Counted from the first letter of the stretch, positions 10,318 to 21,896 are shown. The stretch is 64,000 nucleotides of DNA from Molossus alvarezi (GCA_037176705.1 CM073887.1:57869001-57933000); one strand, 5' to 3'. A program made the numbers and translations. Notes: generated by a model not told the origin, from the sequence alone.

Positions 10318-10490
10318 TTTGATGATGGGCAAAGTTGGGTTTGAATCCCATCTCTATTTCTTGCTGTGTGACCTTAGGCAACTTAACCTCTTTGTGCCTT
10401 AGGATTCAGCGAGTATGTCGAATTCATAAAACAGTCTGTGGCATGCAGTAAGTGATGCTTAAATGTTATTTGTGCTTGACACATTCCCTC
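10318..10490 (+). repeat. MIR-type SINE
   Basis: 'gggtttgaatccca', 'tgctgtgtgaccttaggcaac' and 'cctctttgtgcctta' follow the MIR core. Confidence 0.65.
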
Positions 10491-10804
10491 TGGATTTGAA
10501 CTTTATTCCTTTGTCCTTTTCCTCATAACAAGCTCCTGGCCTTGATTGCCCTCTGTGGATATTTCTAGCCAAGGGTGCTCCAGAAAGCAGGAGTCATATC
10601 TGATTGTAGCACTTTGAAAGGGCTAATGAATAATACTCTTTCCTCTTCTGCCTCTTCTCCCCGTGACTCTCCAGGGATGCACCCTTCTTTCCTTTCCTCC
10701 ATCTCTCCAAAGCCTGACCCAGGGGCTGGCAAAGAACAATCACGCCAGGAAATTTTTGCTGCCTGTCAGCTTTGGCCTAGAACCAGAAACCTCTTTTGTG
10801 CCTC

Positions 10805-11010
10805 ACACAGAATCAGAGTTTTGAGCCCAACACAGCTGGGTTTGAATCCTGGTTCCTGTGTGACCTTGAGCAAGATGCTGTACCTCTCCGAGTTCGTTGG
10901 GTAGATGGAAATAATAAGCGTATCTACTTCATGGGGCTGTGTTGGGGACTTTGGTGAGATTATGTAAAGTGCTCAGAACCTGCACAGCACTCCATAAGTG
11001 CATTTGGTTG
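10805..11010 (+). repeat. MIR-type SINE
   Basis: 'gctgggtttgaatcctgg', 'tgtgaccttgagcaag', 'tacctctccgag' and the 'agtgctcagaacctg' end match MIR. Confidence 0.65.
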
Positions 11011-11011
11011 A

Positions 11012-11712
11012 ATGGTAACCTGCAGAAGGTAGGGCCATGTCCTAACCCCCCTGGACCTATGAACGTGATCTTATTTGTATTTTTTATTTTATTTTATTTT
11101 TTTTATCTTCACCTGAGGACATTTTTCCATTTTTTGTTCAGGTAGAGTGGGAGGGAGAGAGAGGAACAGAGAGAGAGAAACATCGATGTGAAAGGGACAC
11201 ATCGAGTGGCTGCCACCCACACGACTGACCAGAGCCGGGGACAAACTGCAACCGAGGTATATGCCCTTAGCGGGAACCGAACCCGGGTCTCTCCGGACCG
11301 CAGGCCGACGCTCCAACCTCTGAGCCAAACTGGCCAGGGCCGTGATCTTATTTGAACAAAGAGTCTTTGCAGATACAACTGAGGACTTTGAGATGAGATC
11401 ATCCTGGATTATCTGGGTGGACCCTAAATGCAGTGACAAGTAGTAAAGATGCAGACAGAAGAGACAAAGCTATGTGAAGACAGAGGCAGAGATTAGAGTC
11501 AAGTAGCCAAAAAAGCCAAGTCAGGCCTACAGCTGCCAGAAGCTAGAAGAAACAAGGAAGGACCCTCCCCTAGAGCCTTCAAAGGAAGCATGGCCCTGCT
11601 GACATCTTGAATTTGGACTTCTGTCCTTCAAAACTATGAAAAAATAAATTTCAATTTCTGTAAGCCACCCAATTATTGGCAATCTGTTACAGCAGCCATA
11701 GAAAACTAATAT
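11012..11712 (+). mobile_element. MLT1-type (ERVL-MaLR) LTR split by a SINE
   Basis: 'gtgatcttatttgaacaaagagtctttgcaga', 'ggaggcagagattagagt', 'cctagagccttc..gcatggccctgctgacatcttga' and 'aataaatttc..agccaccca' are MaLR LTR landmarks. A Ves SINE interrupts it at 11078-11340. Confidence 0.8.
11078..11340 (-). mobile_element. Ves SINE in MLT1 LTR
   Basis: Minus-strand full copy; TSD 'cgtgatcttatttg' at 11064-11077 and 11341-11354. Confidence 0.92.
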
Positions 11713-12082
11713 ATAAGAATAAGGAAATATTATGTGCTACCCATATCATTATTTCATCATCATTGTTATTTTGGTCTGCATAAAAATGCACCCAAAATTT
11801 ACCAATCCCAAATAAAGCCCCTCTCTCCGAACTTCTTAACTAATTTTATTTTTGAATAGTTAATACACTCAGGTATGTCAAGAAACAAAAATGTAAGAAA
11901 GTTTACATTGTAGAATCTCTCTCTGCAGTCTCAGTTCCCTTCCTTTCCCCCCATGAAAAACCCGCTGCTTTTGATTTCCTGAGTATCTTTCCAGAATACC
12001 TATGTATGTTTACAAACAAATATGAATACAAGTCCCCATCCTCCACCCCCACACCTGCTTTTACCTTAAAGGTGGCATTGCC

Positions 12083-12333
12083 ACCCTGGCCGGTTTGGCT
12101 CAGCAGTTAGAGCATCGGCCCGCGGACCAATGAGTCTTGGGTTCGATTCTGGTCAAGGGCACATACCTCCATTGTGGTTCGTCCCTGCCCCGGTTGGAGT
12201 CATGTGGGAGACAGCCACTCGATGTGTCCCTTTCACGGCAATGTTTCTTTCTCTCTCTCTTCTTCTTCTTTCTTCCTCCCACTCTAACTGAACAAAAAAT
12301 GAAAATATGTCCTTGGGTGAGGATAAAAGAGAA
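12083..12333 (+). mobile_element. Ves SINE
   Basis: Full copy; TSD 'aaaggtggcattgcc' at 12068-12082 and 12334-12348. A second SINE starts within the right-hand repeat. Confidence 0.9.
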
Positions 12334-12346
12334 AAAGGTGGCATTG

Positions 12347-12560
12347 CCTGGCCGGTGTGGCTCAGTGGATTGAGCGTCGCCCCATGGACTGAGAGGTCCC
12401 AGTTCAATTCCCAGTCAGGGCACATGCTGGGGTTGCAGGCTTGGTCCCCATTGGTGGGCGTGCAGAAGGCAAGCCGATAGATGTCTCTCTCTCACATCGA
12501 TGTTTCTATCTCTCTCTCCCTTCCTCTCTAACAAAAAATCAATAAAAACATATTTTTTTT
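12347..12560 (+). mobile_element. Ves SINE (aaaatcaataaa-tail type)
   Basis: Head 'cctggccggtgtggctcagtgg', tail 'aaaaaatcaataaaaacat'. It directly follows the previous copy. Confidence 0.88.
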
Positions 12561-12572
12561 TAAATTTGGGGA

Positions 12573-12740
12573 ATGTGGCTGGCTGGTAGCTCAGTTGGTT
12601 AGAGTGTCTTCCAGCTATGCTAGGGTTGCTGATTTGATCTCCAGTCAGGGCACATACAAGAAGCAACCAATAAATGCATAGATGAGTGGAACCACAAATT
12701 GATGTTTCTCTCTCTCAAATCAATCAATCAATAAAATTTT
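12573..12740 (+). mobile_element. Diverged tRNA-derived SINE (older Ves relative)
   Basis: 'ggctggctggtagctcagttggttagag', 'ggttgctgatttgatctccagtcagggcac' and 'aaatcaatcaatcaataaa' are present. A similar element is at 14332-14505. Confidence 0.75.
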
Positions 12741-13239
12741 TGTTGTTGCGGTATGTTATGCAAAGTGCTGAGGTCCCAGAAAACCTCAGTGTATTGTTCT
12801 TGGATTCCCAAAGAAATAAACTGGAGGACTGGCTGTGAAAGACATGGATTTATTAGGACTCCCATGCACACCAGCAGTGGTCGATTCGTGAAGTTTACTG
12901 CCACACCCACCAGCTGCCACAGGTGAAATTGAATACTGCTAAGTCCCATCTGGCCTGCGGACAGGCTGCACCGTAGGCAGCTGGCCAGTGCTATTGTTTT
13001 GCCAACACCCAGACTTTCCTAACACAAGGTTTGATAGAGTGCAGAAAACAGAGAAAAACAAGGCACGCAGGGGAATGGGAATGGGCACTGTGTGAGATCA
13101 AAATGCTGTTTTCCTGATTGAGGAGCTGGCTGGGCTCCCAAAGTTTCACAGTCCACTACTCATGGCCTTCATGGTCTTCCCACAGGATGGGAAGGGGAGG
13201 TGAAGCATGGGAAGGGGCCCATGTTCCCATTTATCATGC

Positions 13240-14150
13240 ATGGTAAAATGGACATAACATAAAATATACCAATTTAACCATTTTAAGTGCCCATTTCAGT
13301 GGCAATAACACATTCACATTGTTGTGCAACCATCTCAACATTCATCTCTAGAACTTGTTCATCTTCCCAAACTGAAATTGTGTCCCCATTAAACACTAAT
13401 TCCCTATTCTTCCCTCCTCCCAGCTTCTGGAAACCACCATTCTCCTTTTGTCTCTATAGATTTGCCTATCCCTAGGTACTTTGTACAAGCAGAATCATAT
13501 AGTATATCTGCCCTTGTGTATCTAGCTTCTTGCACTTCGCACAATTTTCGTGGTTCATCCATGTTGTAGCATGTGTTACAATTGCGATTCGAGATAGCAT
13601 GTTTTTCCCTGGCTGGTGTGGCTCAGTTGGTTGAATGTCGTCCCATGCACCAAGCAGTCACCAATTCAATTCCTGGTTGGGGCACATGCCCAGGTTTGGG
13701 TTTGATTCCAGGTGTTCCTCTCTCCCTCTCCCTTCCTCTGTCTCTAAAAATCAATAAAATCATATTAAAAAAAAAAAAAAAAAAAGATAGCATGTTTTAC
13801 ACATCTTCTGCACCTTGTCTTTTTCTTTCTACTTACCAAATGCTAGAGATCTTCCCTTACCAAACTCCCTTTATGCACCCTTGTTATTTTTCTACAACTA
13901 CATAATGTTCTGCTGTGTGGAAGCTCCACAGTTAATTTCACTCTCAGAAACCGAAAGTTTTCATCCGTTTGTTCTTAGGCTAACCCAGTACAGAAGAACC
14001 CAGTGAAGAACCTTGTACAAATGTCATTTCACACATATACAAGTGTCTCTGTAGATAAATCCCCCAAAGTGAGATTATTGGTTCAAATACTATGTGCATT
14101 TGTAATTTTTACAGATGTTGCCACATCTCTCCCTTTGGGGTTAGATTGAT
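13240..14150 (-). repeat. Old L1 3' region, antisense, split by a SINE
   Basis: 'cattcacattgttgtgcaacc', 'cttcccaaactgaaattgtgtcccc' and 'ggttcatccatgttgtagcatgtgt' are known antisense L1 3' text. A SINE splits it at 13606-13785. Confidence 0.65.
13606..13785 (+). mobile_element. Ves SINE with internal deletion
   Basis: Head 'ccctggctggtgtggctcag', tail 'aaatcaataaaatcat' plus a 19-A run. TSD 'gatagcatgtttt' at 13593-13605 and 13786-13798. It is about 30 bp shorter than its relatives. Confidence 0.9.
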
Positions 14151-14331
14151 TCACACTCCTTCCAGCAAGGGGTAAGGGCCTGCTTCTCTACAGCCTCACC
14201 AACAGAGTACCGACCTTTGGACTTGAGCAAACAGGAAGGTGAAAAATGGAATTTCAGAGTAGAGAAAATTTGCATTTCCCTCACCAGAGTTGAGGTGGAA
14301 TTTATTTCCATGTGTTTGAGAGCCATTTATA

Positions 14332-14505
14332 GGCCCAGGACAGGTAGCTCAGTTGATTAAAACCTCCTCCCAAAACACCAAGGCCAAGGCTGTGGGTTTG
14401 AGCCCTGGTCAGGGAACAAAGAAGAATCAACCAATGAATGCATAAATAAATGGAACAACAAAACTTGATGTTTCTCTCTTTTTCTAAAATCAATTTTTTT
14501 AAAAA
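14332..14505 (+). mobile_element. Diverged tRNA-derived SINE
   Basis: 'aggacaggtagctcagttgatta', 'gtgggtttgagccctggtcaggg' and 'gatgtttctctc..aaaatcaat'. Same subtype as 12573-12740. Confidence 0.72.
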
Positions 14506-14928
14506 GAGCTATTGATAGATTTTTCTTGTGCATTATTCTTTTGGGTTATTGATCTTTTTCTTCTTGATTTGTAGGAGTTTTTATATATTAAAGAGATTTA
14601 CCATCTAGTTATAAAATGAGTGGTAAATAATTTTTTCCCAGTTTGTCATTTCTCTAAACTTTTGAATTAAAATTTGCATTTATTGAGGATTTGGTGCATG
14701 CCTGCTTTTGTGCTAGGTATTTTAATCCCACATTTCAATCTTACTGATATAATTTTTCTTCCATCTCTAATGACAGCATGCATATCTGAAAAATAAAAAA
14801 CATCTTTCTATATAATCATACAACAATTTTCACATCTAAGGAAATATACAATCATTCTTTAGTCTCATCTTACACCAAGCATATATTCAAATTTCCCTGA
14901 GTCTCTGAAATATCCTTTTAGTAGTTTA

Positions 14929-15170
14929 TTTTATTTATTTATTTTTTATCCTCACTAGAGGACATTTTTTTTTTTTGCATTCATCTTCAGATAAAGCTGG
15001 AGGGAGAGAGGGAGGCAGAGAGAGAAAGAGAAATATTGATGTGAGAGACACATCGACTGGTTGCCACCCGTACAACCCCAACTGGGGTGGGGACAAACCG
15101 CAACCAAGGTACCTGCTCTTAGGGGAACCGAACCCCGGACTCTCTAACCACTGAGAAATCTGGCCAGGGC
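14929..15170 (-). mobile_element. Ves SINE
   Basis: Minus-strand copy; TSD 'cyttttagtagttta' at 14914-14928 and 15171-15185. Confidence 0.9.
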
Positions 15171-15185
15171 CTTTTTAGTAGTTTA

Positions 15186-15885
15186 GAGCACCACTGGCCA
15201 ACAGAACTTTCTGTGAGGGTAGGCATGTTCTATTTTTGTGCTTTCTAATATGGTATCACTAGCTACATGGAGTTATTGAATGTTTGAAATGTGTCCAGTA
15301 CAAATAGGGAACTGAATTGTTCATTGCATTTTATTTTAGTTAATTTTAGTTTTTTTAAAAATATGTTTTTATTGATTTTTAAAAAGAAAGGAAAGGAGCC
15401 CTGGCCAGTTTGGCCCAGCGGTTAGAACGTTGGTCCGGAGAGACCCGAGTTCAGTTCCCGCTAAGGGCCTGTACCTTGGTTGCAGTTTGTCCCCGGCCCT
15501 GGTGGGTTGTGTGGGTGGCAGCCGCTCGATGTGTCCCTTTCACGTCGATGTTTCTCTCTCTCTCTCTGTCTCTCCCTCCCACTCTATCTGAACAAAATAT
15601 CAAAAAAATGTCCTCAGGTGAGGATAAAAAAAAATTAAATAAAAGTATTTAAAAAAAGAAAGGAAGGGGGAGGGAGAAAGATAGAAATATGGATGAGAGA
15701 GAAATATTGATTGGCTGTCTCCTGCCCTGCCCCTGCCCCCCCTCCACTGGGGATGGGGTCCAAAACCCAGGTATGTGCGCTGACCAGGAATTGAACCAGT
15801 GACTTCTTGGTGCATGGGTGGGATGCTCAACCACTAAGCCACATAGGCAGAGCTAGTTACTTTTAGTTTTAATAGTCACATGGGA
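15186..15885 (-). repeat. hAT-type DNA transposon remnant carrying two nested SINEs
   Basis: Outer text ('ccactggccaacagaactttc', 'gttaattttag', 'tagttttaatagtcacatggg') resembles non-autonomous hAT elements found in all mammals. It holds a minus-strand SINE (15354-15396 plus 15653-15853), which itself holds a plus-strand SINE (15397-15652; TSD 'aaaaagaaaggaa'). Confidence 0.55.
15397..15652 (+). mobile_element. Ves SINE inside another SINE
   Basis: Head 'gccctggccagtttggcccagcgg', tail 'tcctcaggtgaggat'. TSD 'aaaaagaaaggaa' at 15381 and 15653. The host is a minus-strand SINE of the other subtype. Confidence 0.88.
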
Positions 15886-15982
15886 AATTACAGGTCAATA
15901 TCACTGATAAACATAAATGTAAAAATCCACAACAAAATATTATCAAACCAAACTCAACAACACATTAAAAGGATCATACACA

Positions 15983-16062
15983 TGCCCTGGCCAGTTTGGC
16001 TCATATCAAAGTTTCTCTCTCCCTCTCTCCCTTCCTCTCTCTCTAAAATCAATAAAAAAAAA
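15983..16062 (+). mobile_element. Ves SINE with large internal deletion
   Basis: The head 'ccctggccagtttggctcat' joins directly to the CT-rich tail region and 'aaaatcaataaa'; about 130 bp of the body are absent. Confidence 0.8.
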
Positions 16063-16189
16063 TAGTCTCAAGTGATGATAAAAGACAGTGTAGTGCTGAT
16101 AGAGTGAAACCCAGACACTACAGTATTTTGAAATAAGGCAACCTTGCTTCTGATCCAAGTGGCAAGAGTATGAGGTCTCTACCAACATG

Positions 16190-16302
16190 TGACCTGCTCC
16201 CTGACCGGGGATCAAACCCACAACCTAGGTAGGTATGTGCCCTGACTGGTAATGGAACCTGAAACCTACAACACTCCAACCAACTGAACTACCCAGCTGG
16301 GA
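16190..16302 (-). mobile_element. Old SINE head fragment
   Basis: 'gaccggggatcaaacccacaacc' and 'ccaaccaactgaactacccagctggg' are a diverged tRNA-type head on the minus strand. Confidence 0.6.
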
Positions 16303-16320
16303 TGGCTTTTTTGTTTGTTT

Positions 16321-16537
16321 GTTAATCCTCACCGTTACTGGATATTTTTCCTATTGATTTTTTTTTTTTTTTTTTTTTTTAGAAAGTGGAAGGGGTGGGG
16401 AGAGAGAGAGATTGATGTTAGAAAGACCTGGGGATGGAACCTGCAACCCAGGTACATGCCCTTGACTGGGAATCGAACCCTTGACTCTTTGGGTCCTAGG
16501 GCTGATGCTCTAACTGCTCAGCCAAACTGGCCAGGGC
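16321..16537 (-). mobile_element. Ves SINE
   Basis: Minus-strand copy with a 24-T run; its 5' end is 'cagccaaactggccagggct'. Confidence 0.85.
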
Positions 16538-16548
16538 TCTAGCACTAC

Positions 16549-16750
16549 ATTAAAAAATTTTAAAAATTTTCTTTATTTATTTGAGAGAGAGAGTAAGCCA
16601 GAGGGAGAGAGAGAGAGAAACATCGACTGGCCGCCTCCTGCGTGCCCCCCACTGGGGATTTGGCCCGCAACCTGGACATGTGCCCTAACCAGAAGTGAAC
16701 TGGTGACCTCTTGGTGCATGGGTGAACACTCAACCACTGAGCCACACCAG
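16549..16750 (-). mobile_element. Ves SINE (other subtype), first of two hits at one target
   Basis: Minus-strand copy flanked by 'ctagcactac' at 16539-16548 and 16751-16760. Confidence 0.85.
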
Positions 16751-16768
16751 CTAGCACTACCTTTTTAT

Positions 16769-16845
16769 TTTTATTTATTTATTTTTTATTCTCATCTGAG
16801 GACTTTTTTCCATTTTTTGTTCAGGTAGAGTGGGAGGGAGAGAGA

Positions 16846-16888
<43 letters not shown>

Positions 16889-17018
16889 TCGACGTGAAAC
16901 GACCAACCAGGGCCGGGGACAAACCGCAACCGAGGTATGTGCCCTTAGCGCGAACTGAACCCGGGTTTCTCAGGACCGCAGTCCCACGCTCCAACCGCTG
17001 AGCCAAATTGGCCAGGGC
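16769..17018 (-). mobile_element. Ves SINE with expanded AG repeat
   Basis: TSD 'agcactacctttttat' at 16753-16768 and 17019-17034. The body contains an (AG)n run at about 16850-16884. Confidence 0.92.
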
Positions 17019-17185
17019 AGCACTACCTTTTTATAAAGGTCTACTTTGTTGCTTTCCCTGTTGGTTGGCATAGTATTCTGTATCATGGAGCCTTCTTATT
17101 TCATTGTTGTAGTCCCCTACAGGATGGACACATATTGTTTCCAACTTTCTACCTCAATGAACATTCTTATATGGTGCAAAATTTT

Positions 17186-17434
17186 TTTTTTTTTATCCTC
17201 ACCCAAGGACATTTTTCCATCCTTTGTTCAGGTAGAGTGGGAGGGAGAGAGAGGAACAGAGAGAGAGAGAGAAACATCGACGTGAAAGGGACACATCGAG
17301 TGGCTGCCACCCGCACAACCGACCAGGGCCGGGGACAAACTGCAACCGAGCTACATGCCCTTAGCGGGAACCGAACCCGGGTCTCTCAGGACCGCAGGCC
17401 GACGCTCTAACTGCTGAGCCAAACCGGCCAGGGC
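17186..17434 (-). mobile_element. Ves SINE, young-looking
   Basis: A near-consensus minus-strand copy with exact TSD 'tatggtgcaaaatttt' at 17170-17185 and 17435-17450. Confidence 0.93.
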
Positions 17435-17475
17435 TATGGTGCAAAATTTTAAATGAATATAAAAACATGGAACAT

Positions 17476-17700
17476 GCCTGGCCGGTGTGGTTCAGTGGTT
17501 GAGCATCCCACCCGTGCACCCAGAGGTCGCCAGTTCAATTCCCAGTCAGGGCACATGCCCAGGTTGTGTGCCCAATCCCCACTGGGGGGCTTGCAGGAGG
17601 TGGCCAATAGGTGTTCTCTCTCATCAATGTTTCTATCTCTCTCTCCCTCTCACTTCTTCTCTCTCTAAAATCAATAAAGAATAAAATATTTAAAAAAACA
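17476..17700 (+). mobile_element. Ves SINE (aaaatcaataaa-tail type)
   Basis: Head 'cctggccggtgtggttcag', tail 'aaaatcaataaagaataaaa'; flanked by related 'ggaacatg'/'ttggaacac' text. Confidence 0.87.
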
Positions 17701-17844
17701 AAAACAAAAAACTTGGAACACAACTGCCAAGTCACAGTTCTCCCAATTTGACAGGGAGCCAATAACTGGCTTAAACAAGAGAGAATGTTTACTTCTCTCT
17801 GCTTGTGGAAAGCCTGGAGGCCTCAGGTTCTTCTGTTAGTTACT

Positions 17845-18055
17845 CTACCATCCTCTAGGGCAATATTTCCAGGAATGTTTGTGCCTGGAGACAACTTTGG
17901 CTGTCATACCTGTCAAGAAGGTGTGCCATTGGCATCTAGAGGATGGTGGCGAGGGATACTGCTCAATACCCTGCAATGCACAGGAAGCCCTCCCCCATAG
18001 CAAAGAATGGCTCCAGAGGTCAGTGGAGCCGCCTGACCTAGTATAGTCCCCACTC
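17845..18055 (+). repeat. hAT-type DNA transposon fragment
   Basis: 'ctggagacaactttggctgtca', 'ccattggcatctagagg', 'agggatactgctcaa' and 'atgcacaggaagccc' match a common non-autonomous hAT element. Confidence 0.55.
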
Positions 18056-18075
18056 CTTTTTTTCTTGACTGACTT

Positions 18076-18296
18076 TTTTGTTGTTGTTCAGATAGAGTGG
18101 GAGGGAGAGAGAGGAAGAGAGAGAGAGAGAGAGAAACATCGACATGAAAGGGACACATCAAGTGGCTGCCACCCGCACAACCAACCAGGGCCGGGGAAAA
18201 ACTGCAACCCAGGTACATGCCCTTAGCGGGAACCGAACCTGGATCTCTCTGGACCGCAGGCCGACGCTCTAATCGCTGAACCAAACCGGCCAGGGC
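18076..18296 (-). mobile_element. Ves SINE lacking the distal tail
   Basis: TSD 'ttgactgactt' at 18065-18075 and 18297-18307. The insert starts at 'tttttgttgttgttcag', so the usual cctcgggtgagg tail block is absent. Confidence 0.9.
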
Positions 18297-18692
18297 TTGA
18301 CTGACTTATTGAAGAGACCGGGACAATTGTCTTATACTGCAGTCCACTCTCTGGATTTGTCTGTTGTTTCCTAATGTCATTTAACTTGTTTTTTGATCCC
18401 TTCCATTTCCAGCCAACTGCTGTTAGGTTGAGAGACTTAATCAGAGCCAGGTCTACCATTTTGGCAAGATGTCTTAGGGAAAGCTGTGAGCTTCCTTTTG
18501 CATTATATTAAGAGGCTCACAAGGCCCTGGAACTCTCTATTTTGATACTGAGCTTCATTAAAGCTAGTGCTAGTGACATTCTGGCCTCGGTGGCAAAGTC
18601 CATTCTTCTACACCCAGCAAACCCTCTGGCACCCTGTGCATATCTTGTCCCCCATCATTCCCTCACCTGATGTTTTATAATGCCCATGATGG

Positions 18693-18902
18693 CCCGGCCA
18701 GTGTGGCTCAGTGGTTGACCATCAACCCCTGCACCAAGAGGTCACCGGTTCGATTCCCAGTCAGGGCACATGCCCAGGTTGTGGGCCCAATCCCCAGTGG
18801 GGGGTGTGCAGGAGGTGGCCAATCGATGTTCTCTCTCACTGATGTTTCTATCTCTCTCCCTCTCCCATCCTCTCTCTCTAAAAATCAATAATAAAAAAAA
18901 AA
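18693..18902 (+). mobile_element. Ves SINE (aaaatcaataaa-tail type)
   Basis: Head 'cccggccagtgtggctcagtgg', tail 'aaaaatcaataataaaa'; flanked by 'aatgccc' on both sides. Confidence 0.88.
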
Positions 18903-18991
18903 AATGCCCTTAATGGTCACTGCCTTAATGCTTTCATGGGCTTTTACAAAATGATGATTTTTTCTTTTCTTTCTCTCTCTCTTTTTTATTT

Positions 18992-19238
18992 TGTTAATCC
19001 TCACCCGAGGATATTTTTCCACTGCTTTTTAGAGAGAGTGGGAGGGAGGGAGGGAAAGACAGGGAGAGAGAGACATCTATGTGAGAGAGACACATCAGTT
19101 AGTTGCCTCCCTCATTACCCTGAAAGGGGCCAAGGATTGAATGTGACACCCAGGTATGTGCCCTTGACTTGGAAATGAACCCACAATCCTTTGGTCCATG
19201 GGCCAATGCTCTAACCTCTGAGCCAAACTGGCTGGGGC
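18992..19238 (-). mobile_element. Ves SINE
   Basis: Minus-strand copy from 'taatcctcacccgagg' to 'gagccaaactggctggggc', flanked by similar 'aaaatratratttt' text. Confidence 0.87.
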
Positions 19239-19285
19239 AAAATAATAATTTTTCTAATTCTCTCATTCCTTCTACATTTTCTTTT

Positions 19286-19518
19286 CTTTTTTTTTTTTAT
19301 CCTCACCCGAGGACATTTTTCCATTTTTTGTTCAGGTAGAGTGGGAGAGAGAGAGAGAGAAACATCGATGTGAAAGGAACATATCGAGTGGCTGCCACCC
19401 GCATGACCGACCAGGGGACAAACTGCAACCGAGGTACGTGCCCTTAGCGGAAACCGAACCCGGGTCTCTCTGGACTGCAGGCCGATGCTCTAACCGCTGA
19501 GCCAAACCGGCCAGGGCG
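19286..19518 (-). mobile_element. Ves SINE, young-looking
   Basis: TSD 'cttctacattttctttt' at 19269-19285 and 19519-19535; near-consensus body. Confidence 0.93.
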
Positions 19519-20049
19519 CTTCTACATTTTCTTTTGCTGGCATTCTTCTTGGGCTTTTTGGTGACTGGGAAACACAGTTACTACTAGGAAGGCGAGACCA
19601 GTAATGGAAAGCAGGGGAAATTTTTAGATCTGTATAGTACTTGTGCAACTATCATCAGATAAAAAATACAGAACACTTCTAGCCCCACATTGCCTTTCCT
19701 GCCATGAAGACTTAAAATGAATATCTGTGACTGCAGAAATTATGTCCCATCTTGGGGTTCACAGACTTCAGGAAAATGGGAAAATTGGTGAGAGGTAGAA
19801 ACAGGGCTTCTAGGTCCCCCTCCCACCCAGCTGACCCTAGGAACAGACTCCTCTCCAGAAGCAGCTGAAGGGGCTGAGCAACTTGTTTTGCCAACGGGGA
19901 TGGATCCCAGGCCCTTCCTGCCTGGAAGACTCATTATTGGGGGAACTTGTCAGGTCTGAGGCTCAGCTGCCATTTCAAGGCAGACTAGGGCTGCTGCTGC
20001 TTCTCCTCTTTCATTGGGGGCACACCGGGGCAGCAAAGCACGTTGGCAA

Positions 20050-20200
20050 GTTCCAGAAAAGGAGACAGGCTGTCTGGGCTCTGGTGACTCCAGCTTCATG
20101 ACTCTGAGGTAGCTACCTCACCCTCAACCTCTGCTCACCTATCAAGTGAGGGGGACCATTATACCTTTTAGGCTTACTGGGAGGATTGCATCCAGTTATT
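20050..20200 (+). repeat. MIR-type SINE
   Basis: 'ctgtctgggctctggtgactc', 'tcatgactctgaggtagc' and 'cctcaacctctgctcacct' follow the MIR layout. 19536-20050 shows nothing recognisable. Confidence 0.5.
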
Positions 20201-20303
20201 TTACCTCTGACCTCACCTTCTGGTGCTTCAGCCAGATGTTTGTTCCTGCCTCCAGGTTCAGCAACCTCAGTACTTGAGTTCTGGCTAAGAAAGCATTCAG
20301 AGT

Positions 20304-21010
20304 CAAGATTCAAACATAAGGAAAAGTTTATTTAGACAGTCACAGAGGTAGAAGTGAGTGGAAGAAGTGAGCTGCATGGGTTGAGGGAACAAGTCACAGA
20401 GGCAAAAGAAGGGCCCTTGGAACTTAGGAGAGAGAGGCAAGGAAAATGTACCTGGGGGAAGGGGGTGAGGAAAGACACAGGAGTGCTCCACAGAGAGAGC
20501 CATACTAGGTTCTCCAAAGCGAGGGTATTTATCTGGAGGTGTCAGGAAAGGATCCTAATAGAAAATTCATCAGCTTTCCAGGTGTATACTTTCAGGATTG
20601 TGGTCTCTACCAATTGTTCAGCACTAAAGCAGGGGGTCATTAATCAATGTAGCTGGTCCTGATGTCAGCCATAGCATGGCTTGTCTGGTTTTTGCTACTT
20701 TGCTGGGTCTGGAGCTAAAACATAACTAAGGCCTTTGATGCATGTCAGAACCTTATTGTTCTGGGAGCTTAATGCTTAAGGGCTATTCTCCTGGCCCCTA
20801 GTTTGTTCCCCCCTAAGGGGGTCTAACCCACATGACTAGCAACATGCCAGAGGAGGAAAGGTCAGGGGAGGGTCCAAACCACATGACCAACAATATGAAA
20901 GGTCAGAGGATCTAAACACATGAACAGTGATGTGCTAGGGGAGGAAAGGTTACCCTGGAGGTGAGATCCTTGTTTTTCCAGTTTTGCTATTGCTGGGCAC
21001 CTGGGGCTTT
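20304..21010 (-). mobile_element. LTR-like element with poly(A) signal and U3-type repeats
   Basis: On the minus strand, AATAAACTT (near 20333-20325) ends an R-like segment. Upstream (20790-20960) are about three imperfect repeats of 'cacatga..aggaaaggt'. A second copy of its 3' part lies at 62397-62573. This fits an LTR of an endogenous retrovirus. The exact family and 5' border are unknown; 21010-21566 is unrecognised. Confidence 0.5.
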
Positions 21011-21566
21011 CAGTCCTGGTGACCTGTACCTGGCCCATTGTCCTTGCTCTGTTCAAGTCTAAGTGCCTTCCACAAGCCCTCCTCAGGTCACATAAGCTAC
21101 AGCGTACTCTCACTCTTACTGCACACCCTCTAATGTTGCTCCTGCAGCCCTTATAAACTTATTTTATGTATTAATTTCACTAATAACGGTCTCCCCTAGT
21201 AGAATGCAAACTCTAAGGACTTTGCAGCCTTTGCTTTGCAAGGAGGGAATGTAATGCTGGTTGAACTAGGAAACAAAAGCCACTTTTGTCACACAGCAGA
21301 AACAGGAATTAGAACCTAGGGCTCTAAGCCCTTGCTTTTTTTTTTTCTCCCTCCTTTGTCTTCAGTGGGGATTGGGACACAAAATTTAATAGGGTGTCAA
21401 AAAACTCAATCATCAAGATAATTATTGCTTTCAAAAATAGAAATTAATACACAATATTTGACCAAAATATATTTTTTTAAGTGAAAGACAAGGACTGACT
21501 CTGCACTTGCACGACTCACTTTACCTTAATCCCAGTACTGTTTTTATTTAAAATTTTGGTATTTTG

Positions 21567-21660
21567 GCCCTGGCTGGTTTGGCTCAGCAGTTGGAGCGTC
21601 GGCCTGCGGACCAGAGAGTCCCTGGTTCAGTTCCCGCTAGGGGCACATACCACAAACAAA
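21567..21660 (+). mobile_element. Truncated Ves SINE (head only)
   Basis: 'ggccctggctggtttggctcagc' to 'cgctaggggcacata', then an A-rich stretch; the 3' body is missing. Confidence 0.8.
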
Positions 21661-21689
21661 CAAAAATACATAGAATTTTGGTATTTTGG

Positions 21690-21896
21690 CTGGCCTGTGT
21701 GGCTCAGTGATTGAGTGTTGACCCATGCACCAAGAGGTCCCTGGTTCCATTCCCAGTCAGGACACATGCTCAGGTTGTGAGCCAAATCCCCAGTGGGGGG
21801 CATGCAGGAGGCAGCCAATTGATGTTCTCTCTCATTGATATTTCTCTCTCTCTCTCCCTCTCCCTCCTCTCAATACAAAAAAAAATTAAAAGTGTT
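21690..21896 (+). mobile_element. Ves SINE (other subtype)
   Basis: Head 'tggcctgtgtggctcagtga', CT-rich tail; preceded by 'aattttggtattttgg', repeated left of the neighbouring fragment. Confidence 0.85.
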
